A stretch of DNA of 64,000 bases from an uncultured Christensenella sp. (GCA_910577555.1 CAJTLF010000007.1:1-64000), one strand, 5' to 3'; positions 32,421 to 42,062 are shown, counted from the stretch's first letter. Program-made: numbers and translations. The notes: generated from the sequence alone by a model not told the origin.

Positions 32421-35264
32421 ATGTATATGTTGGAATTAAAGGAAATTAAAAAAGAATATCCCGTTGCGGGCGGGGTCGTTCACGCGTTGAAGGGCGTGAG
32501 CATAAAGTTCCGCAGAAACGAATTCGTATCCATTCTCGGCGCGTCGGGTTGCGGCAAGACGACTCTATTGAACATAATAGGCGGGCTGGATAAGTACACT
32601 TCGGGCGACCTGATAATAGAAGGCACTTCCACGAAAGAATTTAAAGACGGCGACTGGGATACTTACCGTAACCATTCGATAGGCTTCATATTCCAGAGCT
32701 ATCACCTGATTCCCCACCAGACCATATTGCAGAACGTGGAGCTTGCACTGCTCATTTCGGGCGTGGACAGGGAAGAGCGCAGACGCCGCGCTATCGACGC
32801 GTTGGAAAAAGTGGGGCTCGGCGACAAGATAAACGCCAGACCCAACCAGCTTTCCGGCGGACAGGCGCAAAGGGTTGCAATTGCAAGGGCGTTGATAAAC
32901 GACCCCGAAATAGTGCTTGCGGACGAACCCACGGGCGCGCTGGACAGCAAGACGAGCGTGCAGATAATGGAGCTGTTAAAGGAAATTTCCCGCGACAGGC
33001 TGGTCATTATGGTTACGCACAATCCCGAGCTTGCCGAGCAGTATTCCACCCGTATCATAAGACTTTTAGACGGTGAAGTTATCGACGATACCATGCCTTA
33101 CGACGGCGACGAAGGTCAGACTTCAAAGCTTGCGGCGGAAACGGATGTCAAGACTGAGATGGACGGATTGTCCGAAAACGACGAGTCCAAAAAGAGCGGG
33201 AAGAAAGCCGGCAAGGGCAAGAAGAAAAAGGCGTCTATGTCGATGGGAATGGCGACTTCGCTTTCCCTTAAAAACCTGCTTTCAAAGGGTAAGCGCACGG
33301 CAATGGTTTCCGTGGCGGGAAGTATAGGCATTATCGGCGTTTCGATGGTTCTTGCTATTTCCGCGGGAGTACAGTCTTATATAGGCAGTATGCAGGACGA
33401 TATGCTTTCGGGCTATCCCTTGACGGTGAGCGAAACGGCTATCGACTTTAACGCGCTTATGGAGTTTGCCGAGTCTTCCGGAACGAAGGTTGATATTGCG
33501 CGGCTTAAGGATAAGGTGTACGTGGACAGCCTTCTGGAAACTTTAATGAGCTTTTCGGGCGCGCAGACCACCAACAATATCACCGCCGAATATAAAACGT
33601 TCGTGGACGCGATGCCGAAGGAATATTACAATGCGTTGCAGTACGGTTACGACTTCGATATGTCCAACTATATTTACACTGATTTTTCGGTTACGGGAAC
33701 GGCGGAAACCACGCAGAACGTTTCGGTTACCGCGATACGCGCAAAGTATACTTCCGTACTCGAGCAACAGCCGAGCTATAAGCAGTACGCGCAGATGATT
33801 TCCACGATAAGCTCGTTCAAGGAAATTCCCGATAACTACAATTACGTGCTTTCGCAGTACGACGTGCTTGCAAGCAGTACGGGTAAGACGGAAAATTTTA
33901 CCGCGGAAGAATTAAAGGATATTTTCGAAAATAAAGACAGCCTTATAATGGTCGTTTCGGACAACGGCTTTTCAGACCTTAACTTCGGGCAGTACGGATA
34001 TATGACCGAAGACGAGTTCCTTAATTTCGCTTACAAGGCGGAGGGCAGTCAGGATTACGACCAGTCGGTAATAGATAAGTACGAGCAGGGCGTTTCGTTC
34101 GATAAATTCGTGGGCGACGGCGCGCACTCGTTCAAGTGGTATCCCAACGACAGTATTTTCGTACCCGCTGGCGACGAGGAGTTTACTGTCGATTATAACG
34201 GTTACCCCATTACGCGCGGGGCAGATTATAAATACGAACCCAATTCCGCAAAGTTTGCAACCGACAGGGTTACCGAAAACGACGTGGATATGAAGGTCAA
34301 AGTAATTCTGCAAAAGAAGAAAAATGTGCTGTACGGCTGTCTTACTTCGGGGCTGTACTACACTGCTAATCTTACGCGGCATACTATTGAAACGGGCGTA
34401 AAGAGTAATATCGCTAAATTTATTAATGAGATTGACGGCGAAGATAAAGCTCTTAACTGGTTGCCTTACAAATACGATTATTCTTATATAAAAGACGGCG
34501 AGTATACGACCGTTACGGACACTACGGGTACGATATATAAGATTAACAGAAGCTCGTTCACTTTTTCCATGATTGGCGGCGGCTCGTCCGGCAGTCAGGC
34601 TGATATACTTAAAGTTGACGATAAGCTCGTTGCGGGCGTGGATTTGCCTTCCGCATTCAAGATTTATCCCATAGACTTCGAGCATAAGGACCTTGTTACC
34701 GATTATCTCGATAAATGGAACGACGGTTGCGAAAAAGGCGCTTTGACCTTTACGGGCGCGGACGGAAAGGAGTATACTTTTACACTTACGGAATCGGATA
34801 AAGTGAAGTATACGGATACGGTGGGGCTTATCATTACTATGGTAAACACCATGATTGAAATGATAACTATCGCGCTGATTGCGTTCACCGCGCTCTCACT
34901 GGTGGTTTCAACCGTAATGGTGGGAATTATAACTTACGTTTCCGTAGTGGAAAGGGTAAAGGAAATAGGTATTCTGCGTGCGGTCGGCGCAAGGAAAAAG
35001 GACATAAAGCGGTTGTTCAACGCCGAAACGTTCCTTATAGGGCTTGCCGCGGGCATAGTAGGCATAGTAGTCACTTACCTTATATCTTTAATACTCAACC
35101 TTGTTTTGGGGATGCTGTTCGGAATATACACCATAGCGTCGTTGCCCTGGTGGCAGGCGTTGGTGATGGTTGGCATAAGCGTTATTCTCACGCTTATTTC
35201 GGGCTTGATTCCCGCCGCCGCGGCAGCCAAGAAAGACCCCGTTGTTGCGCTGAGAACGGAGTAA
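32421..35264 (+). CDS. fused ABC transporter ATPase-permease (MacB/FtsX type)
   Basis: 947 residues. ATPase domain in the first ~230: Walker A GASGCGKTTLLN, signature LSGGQAQRVAIARAL, Walker B IVLADEPTGALDS, H-loop VMVTHNP. A Lys-rich linker follows, then a first membrane helix (about 290-320), a large extracytoplasmic domain of about 480 residues, and three C-terminal helices in the FtsX/MacB pattern with VERVKEIGILRAVGARKKDIKRLF (given as two landmarks, VKEIGILRAVGA and KKDIKRLF). Likely a mechanotransmission exporter or lipoprotein/peptide extruder; substrate unknown. No partner gene is adjacent. Confidence 0.9.
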   Translation: MYMLELKEIKKEYPVAGGVVHALKGVSIKFRRNEFVSILGASGCGKTTLLNIIGGLDKYTSGDLIIEGTSTKEFKDGDWDTYRNHSIGFIFQSYHLIPHQTILQNVELALLISGVDREERRRRAIDALEKVGLGDKINARPNQLSGGQAQRVAIARALINDPEIVLADEPTGALDSKTSVQIMELLKEISRDRLVIMVTHNPELAEQYSTRIIRLLDGEVIDDTMPYDGDEGQTSKLAAETDVKTEMDGLSENDESKKSGKKAGKGKKKKASMSMGMATSLSLKNLLSKGKRTAMVSVAGSIGIIGVSMVLAISAGVQSYIGSMQDDMLSGYPLTVSETAIDFNALMEFAESSGTKVDIARLKDKVYVDSLLETLMSFSGAQTTNNITAEYKTFVDAMPKEYYNALQYGYDFDMSNYIYTDFSVTGTAETTQNVSVTAIRAKYTSVLEQQPSYKQYAQMISTISSFKEIPDNYNYVLSQYDVLASSTGKTENFTAEELKDIFENKDSLIMVVSDNGFSDLNFGQYGYMTEDEFLNFAYKAEGSQDYDQSVIDKYEQGVSFDKFVGDGAHSFKWYPNDSIFVPAGDEEFTVDYNGYPITRGADYKYEPNSAKFATDRVTENDVDMKVKVILQKKKNVLYGCLTSGLYYTANLTRHTIETGVKSNIAKFINEIDGEDKALNWLPYKYDYSYIKDGEYTTVTDTTGTIYKINRSSFTFSMIGGGSSGSQADILKVDDKLVAGVDLPSAFKIYPIDFEHKDLVTDYLDKWNDGCEKGALTFTGADGKEYTFTLTESDKVKYTDTVGLIITMVNTMIEMITIALIAFTALSLVVSTVMVGIITYVSVVERVKEIGILRAVGARKKDIKRLFNAETFLIGLAAGIVGIVVTYLISLILNLVLGMLFGIYTIASLPWWQALVMVGISVILTLISGLIPAAAAAKKDPVVALRTE

Positions 35265-35370
35265 ATAGTTTTATCCGCCGAATAGTTCAGTTTGGTTGTT
35301 TTATAACGGTTGCCTGATTAAATTTATTTTAAAAAATTTGATTTTTAAGTAAAATTGTAGCGATAAAATA

Positions 35371-35399
35371 TTGACAGTATTTACCGCTTATGATAAAAT
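35371..35399 (+). promoter_or_regulatory. promoter of the FMN_bind-like lipoprotein gene
   Basis: TTGACA (35371-35376), 17 bases, TAAAAT (35394-35399). It gives a 25-base leader with GAGGT before ATG 35430. Confidence 0.8.
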
Positions 35400-35429
35400 A
35401 ATTAGGTAATAAATCTTCAGAGGTAAATT

Positions 35430-35930
35430 ATGAAAAAGATATTTAAAGCACTTGCTATTTCGGTTGCATCTCTCGCTATGGTTGCGGGTATTGCTACGGC
35501 TACGGCATGCTCGGGCGGTTATAACGGCGTTTATGAAGGCGAATACCACTATCCCAATGCATGGAATCCGAGCGCAACTCATTACGGAATGTGCGTAAGA
35601 GTAACCGTTGAAAATAATATTATTACAAGAGTTGTAGATACAACGAAAGGTAAGTATGTTTCGGTAAGTGAAAGTTGGGCAGATAAAGAAACTTGGACAA
35701 AGAACGAAAATTTACTTCTTATGAAATATGAAGGCTATTCCGTTGCGGATATACTTGCTATAAAAGTATATGTAGATGAAAAGGGTCAGCCTTATAGCAG
35801 GGACGACAATACTGCTATGAGCGAGCTTTTGATTACCGATGCAACGCAGGGTAGTGCTAGACTTTTGCTCGCAGTGCAGAATGCTCTTGGTAAAACTATT
35901 GAGCCCAGCAGAATTGAAAAAGCTGAATAA
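35430..35930 (+). CDS. small lipoprotein with degenerate FMN_bind domain
   Basis: 166 residues. Signal peptide with lipobox-like ATAC (Cys27). The rest follows the FMN-binding domain layout: NGVYEGEY at the start, VRVTVENNIITRVVD in the middle, and LITDATQGSARLLLAVQNAL at the end, where Thr139 aligns with the Thr of the [S/D]-G-A-T flavinylation motif (here D in place of G). If flavinylated, it would be an extracellular lipid-anchored flavoprotein like the PplA-type proteins of flavin-based electron transfer. It sits 84 bases ahead of the ApbE gene. The domain match is moderate. Confidence 0.65.
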   Translation: MKKIFKALAISVASLAMVAGIATATACSGGYNGVYEGEYHYPNAWNPSATHYGMCVRVTVENNIITRVVDTTKGKYVSVSESWADKETWTKNENLLLMKYEGYSVADILAIKVYVDEKGQPYSRDDNTAMSELLITDATQGSARLLLAVQNALGKTIEPSRIEKAE

Positions 35931-35950
35931 TGTTTGATTAATTCAATTAA

Positions 35951-35977
35951 ACCCCGCTTTTCAGGCGGGGTTTTTTT
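35951..35977 (+). terminator. terminator after the lipoprotein gene
   Basis: ACCCCGC/GCGGGGT stem (35951-35957, 35965-35971) followed by seven T. Confidence 0.9.
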
Positions 35978-35978
35978 G

Positions 35979-36007
35979 TTGCTATTTATCTTTGGTTAAG
36001 CTATAAT
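35979..36007 (+). promoter_or_regulatory. promoter of apbE
   Basis: TTGCTA (35979-35984), 17-base spacer, TATAAT (36002-36007), six bases to ATG 36014. Leaderless start predicted. Confidence 0.7.
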
Positions 36008-36013
36008 ATTCGT

Positions 36014-37195
36014 ATGAAAACGAAAGTTAAATTAGTTGCGGTCTCTATAGCGTTATGCGTAATTGCGACGGGTGTAACGGGTTGTAATAATCCTACGTAC
36101 GGCGTGCATACGAATATGCCGCAGGACTATTATGAAATAATAGACGATAGCTATATCATAGGTAGTACCATAGAAGGCTGCACGGCGGAAAAGTGCGAAA
36201 CCGAGCTTTTGGATAACGCCGGTTATTCTACCGAAGGCAGAATTTTTTACTCTATGTCGGTTGAAGCTCAACTGTGTGTTTCGGATAATTTTAAAGAAGA
36301 CACCGCTAAGGAAAAGTTTACTCAATTTTCTAAGGCGGTGTACGCCAAGCTTAATGAAATAGATAAAGCTCTTTCGTCAACCGTGGCAAGCTCGGACGTG
36401 AGTAAATTTAACGCCGCGGCGGCGGGAGCCGAATTGAAAATAAGTAAAATCACTTACGACGTTTTATCCGTTGCAAAGTCCGTTTACGAACTCACAGACG
36501 GTTATTACAATCCTGCTCTCTATTACAACGTACAGGCGTATGGTTTCGGCGGAGCGGAAACTTATCCGCATACTGCCGCAGAGTTGCCCAAGGACGAAAT
36601 TATTCAAAAGTATACCTTGCTTGCGTCGCACTTCGGCGAAGTTGCGTTGAGTGAAACTGCCGACGAAAACGGGGTGAATTATTTCGTAACCAAACCCGAT
36701 TTTACGGTTGAAGTGGACGGAAAAACGCTTGCAATGAAACTCGATTTGGGCGGAATAGGCAAGGGGTATGCCGTTGACGTAATAGACGCTATGTTTGACG
36801 AATACGGGTATGAATACGGTTATTTCAATTTCGGTGCGAGCAGTATGGCAGTTAAAAGTCACTTTGAACAGGGTGCGTACAATATGGGGTTTGTAGACCC
36901 CCGTTCACCGCAACGCGACCCTTACTTTATGACGAAAATCCGCAATGAAAAACTTTCCACCAGCGGCGATAACGAACAGCGTTACTTTATAGACGGGGTG
37001 CGTTATTGCCATATAATTGACCCCACTACGGGCAAACCAATACGCACGGGCATTATGTCGGCAACAGTTATAGGCGGCAGCGCGGCGGAAGACGACGCGC
37101 TTACCACAGCGATAATGGCTATGGGTAAGGAACGCGCAAGTAATTTTATCAAAGAAAAACTGACAGACAGAAAAGTAGTTTTTACCTGTGAATAA
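36014..37195 (+). CDS. apbE: FAD:protein FMN transferase (ApbE)
   Basis: Attaches FMN covalently to Thr in RnfG, RnfD and other FMN_bind proteins, using FAD. 393 residues with lipoprotein signal ending VTGCN (Cys24), so it acts outside the membrane. Signatures: LDLGGIGKGYAVDVI, FGASSMAV, CHIIDPTTGKPI and SAAEDDALTTAIMAMG. It is the expected helper for the facing rnf operon. It stops two bases before the NusG-II gene. Confidence 0.92.
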   Translation: MKTKVKLVAVSIALCVIATGVTGCNNPTYGVHTNMPQDYYEIIDDSYIIGSTIEGCTAEKCETELLDNAGYSTEGRIFYSMSVEAQLCVSDNFKEDTAKEKFTQFSKAVYAKLNEIDKALSSTVASSDVSKFNAAAAGAELKISKITYDVLSVAKSVYELTDGYYNPALYYNVQAYGFGGAETYPHTAAELPKDEIIQKYTLLASHFGEVALSETADENGVNYFVTKPDFTVEVDGKTLAMKLDLGGIGKGYAVDVIDAMFDEYGYEYGYFNFGASSMAVKSHFEQGAYNMGFVDPRSPQRDPYFMTKIRNEKLSTSGDNEQRYFIDGVRYCHIIDPTTGKPIRTGIMSATVIGGSAAEDDALTTAIMAMGKERASNFIKEKLTDRKVVFTCE

Positions 37196-37197
37196 AT

Positions 37198-37659
37198 ATG
37201 TCGCTTAAAAAGATAGAGCAAGTCAAAAAAGACAGAGGTTTTAAAATCTTTGATTTAATAGTTTACGGTGCGGTGATAGTCGCGGTTATCGTGTCGTTTG
37301 TCGTAATTTTTACTACCAAAAACAGTGACCCTTTGACGGGTATAAGAGTTTATTCGGGAGCGCAGGTGGTATTCGAATATGCTTTCGGTGAAAAGCCTAC
37401 GCATTCGGATAGCGTTACCGTAGAAGAAAACGATGCGGGGATAACAGTAAAAGTAAACGACGGCGACGGCGGGTTTAACGTAATTTATATAGATAAAACA
37501 GCCCGCACGGCAAAGATTGTCGATGCAAACTGTAAAGGTAAAGATTGCGCTTATTTTGCGCCGATAGACGACAACAACAAAATAATTTACTGTTCGCCGC
37601 ATGGATTGCGCGTTGAGCCTTTGTTCAGAGATTTGGACAGTCCCAACATTATTATTTAA
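37198..37659 (+). CDS. NusG domain II protein
   Basis: 153 residues: one N-terminal membrane helix (about 20-40) and an extracytoplasmic beta domain with the conserved pair NCKGKDC and IIYCSPHGLRVE. This small family lies next to rnf or apbE genes in many Clostridia. It may help Rnf or flavinylation, but its job is not known. Probably co-transcribed with apbE. Confidence 0.8.
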   Translation: MSLKKIEQVKKDRGFKIFDLIVYGAVIVAVIVSFVVIFTTKNSDPLTGIRVYSGAQVVFEYAFGEKPTHSDSVTVEENDAGITVKVNDGDGGFNVIYIDKTARTAKIVDANCKGKDCAYFAPIDDNNKIIYCSPHGLRVEPLFRDLDSPNIII

Positions 37660-37668
37660 TAAGAATAA

Positions 37669-37700
37669 AAACAGCCCCGACCGTTTGGTCGGGGCTGTTT
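37669..37700. terminator. bidirectional terminator between apbE unit and rnf operon
   Basis: Fourteen-base perfect stem with AAACAGCCCCGACC and its complement, loop GTTT, flanked by A- and T-rich runs on both sides. It ends the convergent NusG-II and rnfB genes. Confidence 0.92.
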
Positions 37701-37719
37701 ACTTTTATATTACGGATAT

Positions 37720-38580
37720 TTACGCCGTTTTTTCGGTTGCGGGAGTTTCTTCCGCGGTAACCTTACGGCTGATAATGATATGTCTGGGGCATTTTGCCAC
37801 GCATGTCAAGCAGCCGGTACATTTTGAGTAGTCGATGACGGGCAAGTTGTCATGCATAGTGATAGCTCCGTGCGGACATTGTTTTGCGCAGATGCCGCAG
37901 GCGATACAGCCGACCTTGCACACGCTCGTAACTTCTTTGCCCTTGCACTTGGAAGAGCAGGCAACGAATACGGGAGCGGAAGAAGGTATACGCTCTATAA
38001 TTCCCTTAGGGCAAGCGGTTATGCACGCTCCGCAGGAAATACATCTGTCGGGGTCTATCTGAGCAAGTCTGCCCGTAACTTCAATTGCGTTTTCGGGACA
38101 TACCGCTTTACAGTCGCCGCAACCCAAGCAGGCGTAAGAGCAAGCCTTGTTGCCGCCTAAAAGCGACGCGCACGACGCGCAGGTGGGGTTGCCCTTATAT
38201 TCGAACTTGTCGGCGCAGTTTTCAACGCCGCCGTGGCATTTAACCACCGCAACGGTGGGCTCTTCTTCGGTAAGCTCTATGCCTAAAAGCTTCGCTATTT
38301 CCGCTTTCTTTTCGGGTGAAGTTACGTGACAGTCGGCGAGCTTACCGCTGCCGTCGGCAAGCTTGGACGCAAATCCGCTACAACCCGAACAGCCGCAACC
38401 GCCGCAGTTCGCGCCTGCAAGATTATCTAAAATTTTAGTAATCTTTTCGTCTACGTTTACTTTGAATACTTTGCCTACGATGAGTATCAGTGCGCCTATT
38501 AAAAGCGCGGTGCCGGAGAATATTCCCGCGACGATGCCCACGGTTATCCACGTTTGATTGGTTATTTCAAGTAAATTCAT
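37720..38580 (-). CDS. rnfB: Rnf complex subunit B, iron-sulfur protein
   Basis: Electron entry subunit taking electrons from ferredoxin. 286 residues: one membrane helix, N-terminal cluster motif NCGGCGCSGC, then CHGG.. and CASC cysteines, and four CxxCxxCxxxCP ferredoxin motifs (CLGCGDCKAVCP, CISCGACITACP, CIACGICAKQCP, CTGCLTCVAKCP). All cysteines are intact. Last gene of the operon, 13 bases after rnfA. Confidence 0.95.
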   Translation of the reverse strand: MNLLEITNQTWITVGIVAGIFSGTALLIGALILIVGKVFKVNVDEKITKILDNLAGANCGGCGCSGCSGFASKLADGSGKLADCHVTSPEKKAEIAKLLGIELTEEEPTVAVVKCHGGVENCADKFEYKGNPTCASCASLLGGNKACSYACLGCGDCKAVCPENAIEVTGRLAQIDPDRCISCGACITACPKGIIERIPSSAPVFVACSSKCKGKEVTSVCKVGCIACGICAKQCPHGAITMHDNLPVIDYSKCTGCLTCVAKCPRHIIISRKVTAEETPATEKTA

Positions 38581-38593
38581 AGTTCAAATCTCC

Positions 38594-39196
38594 TTATACG
38601 ATATAACCGAATACGGCGAACGCCATACAGATAAAGCAAGCGGTTACCATAGAAATGGGGAATCCCGACAACGCTTTGGGCATTTTATAGCAGTTCAGTT
38701 TTTCGCGCATACCGCTCATAATAATCATAACGAGCGTAAAGCCTAATCCCGCGAACAGTGCGTATAACACCGCCCAGCCCATATTCATTGCAACGCCTTC
38801 GCCGAGAATTGCGGACATATCGCCGATAACCAGTTCGGTCACGCCGAGTACCGCGCAGTTGGTGGTGATAAGGGGCAGATAAACGCCCATTGCGTTGTAA
38901 AGAGTGGGGGAGATTTTACGGATAATAACTTCGAGCATCTGCACGAGCGAAGCTATAATGAAGATGAAGAAGATAATTTCAAGGAACTCGAAGTTCAGCG
39001 GAACCATTACGTAGGTGTAAATGGGATAAGTCACGAGAGTTGCAAGCACCATAACCACGGTAACCGCAACGCCCATACCCGCCGCGCTTGAAGTCTTTTT
39101 GGATACGCCTAAGAAAGGGCAGATACCGTACGTTTTGGCGGTGATGAAGTTGTTCGTCAGAACCGCAGAAAGCACTATTGCAATAAAAGTAGCCAT
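38594..39196 (-). CDS. rnfA: Rnf complex subunit A
   Basis: 200 residues, six membrane helices. Opens with LSAVLTNNFITAKTYGICPFLGVSKK with the conserved Asn and Cys that coordinate the intramembrane [2Fe-2S] pair with RnfE. Order rnfE-rnfA-rnfB is standard; 3-base gap from rnfE. Confidence 0.95.
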   Translation of the reverse strand: MATFIAIVLSAVLTNNFITAKTYGICPFLGVSKKTSSAAGMGVAVTVVMVLATLVTYPIYTYVMVPLNFEFLEIIFFIFIIASLVQMLEVIIRKISPTLYNAMGVYLPLITTNCAVLGVTELVIGDMSAILGEGVAMNMGWAVLYALFAGLGFTLVMIIMSGMREKLNCYKMPKALSGFPISMVTACFICMAFAVFGYIV

Positions 39197-39199
39197 ACT

Positions 39200-39847
39200 T
39201 TACGCACCTTCCTTTAAAAGATTTTCACGGGCGAGCTTGTTTGCTTTTACCCGTCTTGCGCGTTCTACCGCATCGATTACGTATACGAACACCGCAATGC
39301 AAAGTCCGTAGATAAGGAATGCGCCCGCGGGAGTTGCAAGCATACCGATTTTAAATTCCATAATCTGTAAGCCGAATACCGAACCTTTGCCGAAGAATTC
39401 GCAGATAACGCCCATAAGCGTGAGCGCGAGAGTGAAGCCTAAACCGTTCGCAATGCCGTCTACCGCGGATTCGGCTACGGTGTGTTTGTTTGCAAACGCT
39501 TCCGCTCTGCCGAGTATTATGCAGTTTACAACGATAAGAGCAAGGAAACCACCCAGACTTTCGTACAGCTCGGGTACGAACTTATCAAGGAACATTCTCG
39601 CAAACGTAACCAAGGTGGCTATAACTACTATATAGCAGGGTATGCGCACCGCGTTTGGAATTACCTTTCTTAAAGCCGAAATAATTATATTGCTGAGAGT
39701 GAGAATTACGAGAACGGTAAGACCCATACCCATCGACGAGAACGCCGATGAGATAAGTCCGAGAGTGGGGCAGGTACCGAGTACGAGCATAAAAGTAGGG
39801 TTCTGGAAAATAAGTCCGTCTAAAGTTATTCTTTTATACTTATTCAT
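39200..39847 (-). CDS. rnfE: Rnf complex subunit E
   Basis: 215 residues, six membrane helices, homologous to RnfA in inverted topology. FQNPTFMLVLGTCPTLGLI holds the equivalent Cys. Overlaps rnfG by eight bases. Has a basic cytoplasmic C-terminus. Confidence 0.95.
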   Translation of the reverse strand: MNKYKRITLDGLIFQNPTFMLVLGTCPTLGLISSAFSSMGMGLTVLVILTLSNIIISALRKVIPNAVRIPCYIVVIATLVTFARMFLDKFVPELYESLGGFLALIVVNCIILGRAEAFANKHTVAESAVDGIANGLGFTLALTLMGVICEFFGKGSVFGLQIMEFKIGMLATPAGAFLIYGLCIAVFVYVIDAVERARRVKANKLARENLLKEGA

Positions 39848-41006
39848 TTTCGTTACCTCCTTCTAAAGTTAAAGCTTTGAGATAATCTACCGCGCCGTTT
39901 ACCGCGTTGCATATAGCGGTTGACGACATGGTTGCACCGGTAGTTAAGAAATCGCCGGTAGGGGTGAATACAAGTCCTTCGCTAATATCTAATCCGGAGA
40001 ATTTATCAAGCCAGTCGATTTTGCCTATGAAAGATTGCTTTTCGTTTTCCGTTATGGTTACTTTATAAATCTTTGCAACCGCGCCGTTTTCTACGGTGGC
40101 TATCGTAAGACAGGTTACAGTTCCTTTTTCATATCCGCCTTTACCCGTGGAAGTTACGAGAAGGTGTTCGATTTGCTTGTCGCCGTCCGTATACCTTACT
40201 TTATACATAGTGCTTACGGTAACCGTACTATTGATGATAGGCGTTGAAATGAAACTCGTTACCGTTTCGTCTTCGGCAGTGATAAGTTTTTCGTTGCCGT
40301 CGGCGTCTGTACCGTAAACGGAAATCTGCGTTTCGCCGTAAACCTTCTGAATGCTTTCAAGCAGTTTTTCGCCTTCGGTCTTAATATTGCCGAATTTTGC
40401 GTTTACAAAGTCGAGCGCGCCGTTTACCGCGTTGCATATCGCCGTTGCCGACATAGTCGCACCCGTTTTTATAAAGCCTTCGGCGGGGGTGAAGTATGCA
40501 CCGTCTTCATAGTTGGTGGTGAAAGCCGTAAGGAATTTATCGTTGATGTAGTTTATATAACTCTGACCTACGTTGGAATCTATTATTACTTTGCCGACGC
40601 CGCTTATCGCGCCGCCTTTAACTTCGATTACCACCCAGCAAGTAACAGTGCCGCCGCTGAATCCGCCTTTACCCGTCGATTTTACAAGGTAGTTGCCGTC
40701 GCCCATTTTATAGGCTTCGTTTATGGTTGCGTTACTGTTATAATCTTCAACTGCAACTGCGGTTGCAGGTACGGATTTGCCGTAAATTTTCATTATCGCG
40801 CGTTCGAATCTCTCTTCAGGGCTTACCGCAAGCAATCCGTTCATAATGGTAAGGAATACGCCGCATATGAGCAATACCGTTAAAAGTGCGGTGACGCATT
40901 TAAACGCTGCGCTTTTGATAAAGGGTTGTTTCGTTGCGGTTTCAGCTGCTTTAACTAATTCTTCGGTAGAGTCGTGCGCTTCGTTTCCAAGCCTGTTGTT
41001 TTTCAT
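39840..41006 (-). CDS. rnfG: Rnf complex subunit G with two FMN-binding domains
   Basis: 388 residues instead of about 180-220. One membrane helix (about 36-58), then two tandem FMN-binding domains. Each has GKGG..GTVTC near its start and ends in a flavinylation motif: TGATMSATAICNAVNGALDF (Thr184) and TGATMSSTAICNAVNGAVDY (Thr359). The two halves are clearly alike, so this is an internal duplication. Both threonines look competent for covalent FMN from ApbE. It keeps the normal place between rnfD and rnfE, overlaps rnfE and is one base before rnfD. Confidence 0.92.
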   Translation of the reverse strand: MKNNRLGNEAHDSTEELVKAAETATKQPFIKSAAFKCVTALLTVLLICGVFLTIMNGLLAVSPEERFERAIMKIYGKSVPATAVAVEDYNSNATINEAYKMGDGNYLVKSTGKGGFSGGTVTCWVVIEVKGGAISGVGKVIIDSNVGQSYINYINDKFLTAFTTNYEDGAYFTPAEGFIKTGATMSATAICNAVNGALDFVNAKFGNIKTEGEKLLESIQKVYGETQISVYGTDADGNEKLITAEDETVTSFISTPIINSTVTVSTMYKVRYTDGDKQIEHLLVTSTGKGGYEKGTVTCLTIATVENGAVAKIYKVTITENEKQSFIGKIDWLDKFSGLDISEGLVFTPTGDFLTTGATMSSTAICNAVNGAVDYLKALTLEGGNENE

Positions 41007-42062
41007 TTACTTGCCCTCCTTTTGCGTTTTTTCTTTTTTGTAGCCGAAGGGTCTGCTTATTATATATCTGTCGATTAAAGGTACGAAAAGGTTAAGAAGC
41101 ATTATTACGAACGAAGTTACTTCGAGTTTGGTGAAGTATCTGAGTACTGCTATAAGCACAGCCGCAACCACGTAATAAACTACCTGACCCCAAACGCCTT
41201 TGGGCGAAGTAACGTAGTCGGTGAACATAAATACCGCTCCGAACAGTACGCCGCCCGAGAAGATATGGGGCAGGAAAAGTTCCATATTAAATATGTAACC
41301 GCCCGTTGCGATGTAGGTGAAGCCGCTCATGAATACTGCGACGAAACCGAATACGCCGATGAAGAGTAACGGTTGCCACCATTTGATAACTTTTCTTACG
41401 GAAAGATATATATATCCGAAAAGTATCGTAACCTTGCACGTTTCGCCTATACAGCCCGCAACGCCCGTGCCGAGAAATAAATCGAGAACGGTTATCTTGG
41501 AGTAAGGATTTCCGTCTGCGCCCAACAGCCAGTGCAGGTTGGTTGCATCGGTGAATATTCCGCTGGTGAAGTCGAGTGCGGGGATATTAGCCGCGGTGTA
41601 GGTGGTAAGCGCAAAGCTCAGAAACATAAACACGCGCGCGGTTGCCGCGGGGTTTACAAGGTTTTTGCCAGTGCCGCCGAACAGCATTTTTACGATTGCT
41701 ATGCCGAAGATACTGCCGATTAACACTTCGTACCACTTTGCGGTGGCGGGAAGTATGAGTGCGAGTATGAGACCGGTCACTACGGAAGTTAAGTCGAACT
41801 GTTTCCACCAGCGCAGGCAAACGTTACCCGCGTCCTTGCATTTGTTGGAAAATCCCTTGTTTGCTATGAAATAGTAAACGAATTCGGTCGCCACGCACGC
41901 AAGTATTGCGGTAAGCTCTATAATCAGCGCGGGAACGCCGAAGAAAACTATGCCCGCAACCGCCGCGGGAAAAAGCGCGATAAGCACGTCGAGCATTATG
42001 CCGCGGGTCGTTCTTTTGGATTTTACGTGGGGCGGAGTGGAAATAACGATTGAATTATCCAT
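41007..42062 (-). CDS. rnfD: Rnf complex subunit D
   Basis: 351 residues, about ten membrane helices. GTGKNLVNPAATARVFMFLS is the family signature, and FTDATNLHWLLG holds the Thr that carries FMN in characterised RnfD (here DAT rather than GAT or QAT). Overlaps rnfC by one base and is followed by rnfG. Confidence 0.93.
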   Translation of the reverse strand: MDNSIVISTPPHVKSKRTTRGIMLDVLIALFPAAVAGIVFFGVPALIIELTAILACVATEFVYYFIANKGFSNKCKDAGNVCLRWWKQFDLTSVVTGLILALILPATAKWYEVLIGSIFGIAIVKMLFGGTGKNLVNPAATARVFMFLSFALTTYTAANIPALDFTSGIFTDATNLHWLLGADGNPYSKITVLDLFLGTGVAGCIGETCKVTILFGYIYLSVRKVIKWWQPLLFIGVFGFVAVFMSGFTYIATGGYIFNMELFLPHIFSGGVLFGAVFMFTDYVTSPKGVWGQVVYYVVAAVLIAVLRYFTKLEVTSFVIMLLNLFVPLIDRYIISRPFGYKKEKTQKEGK

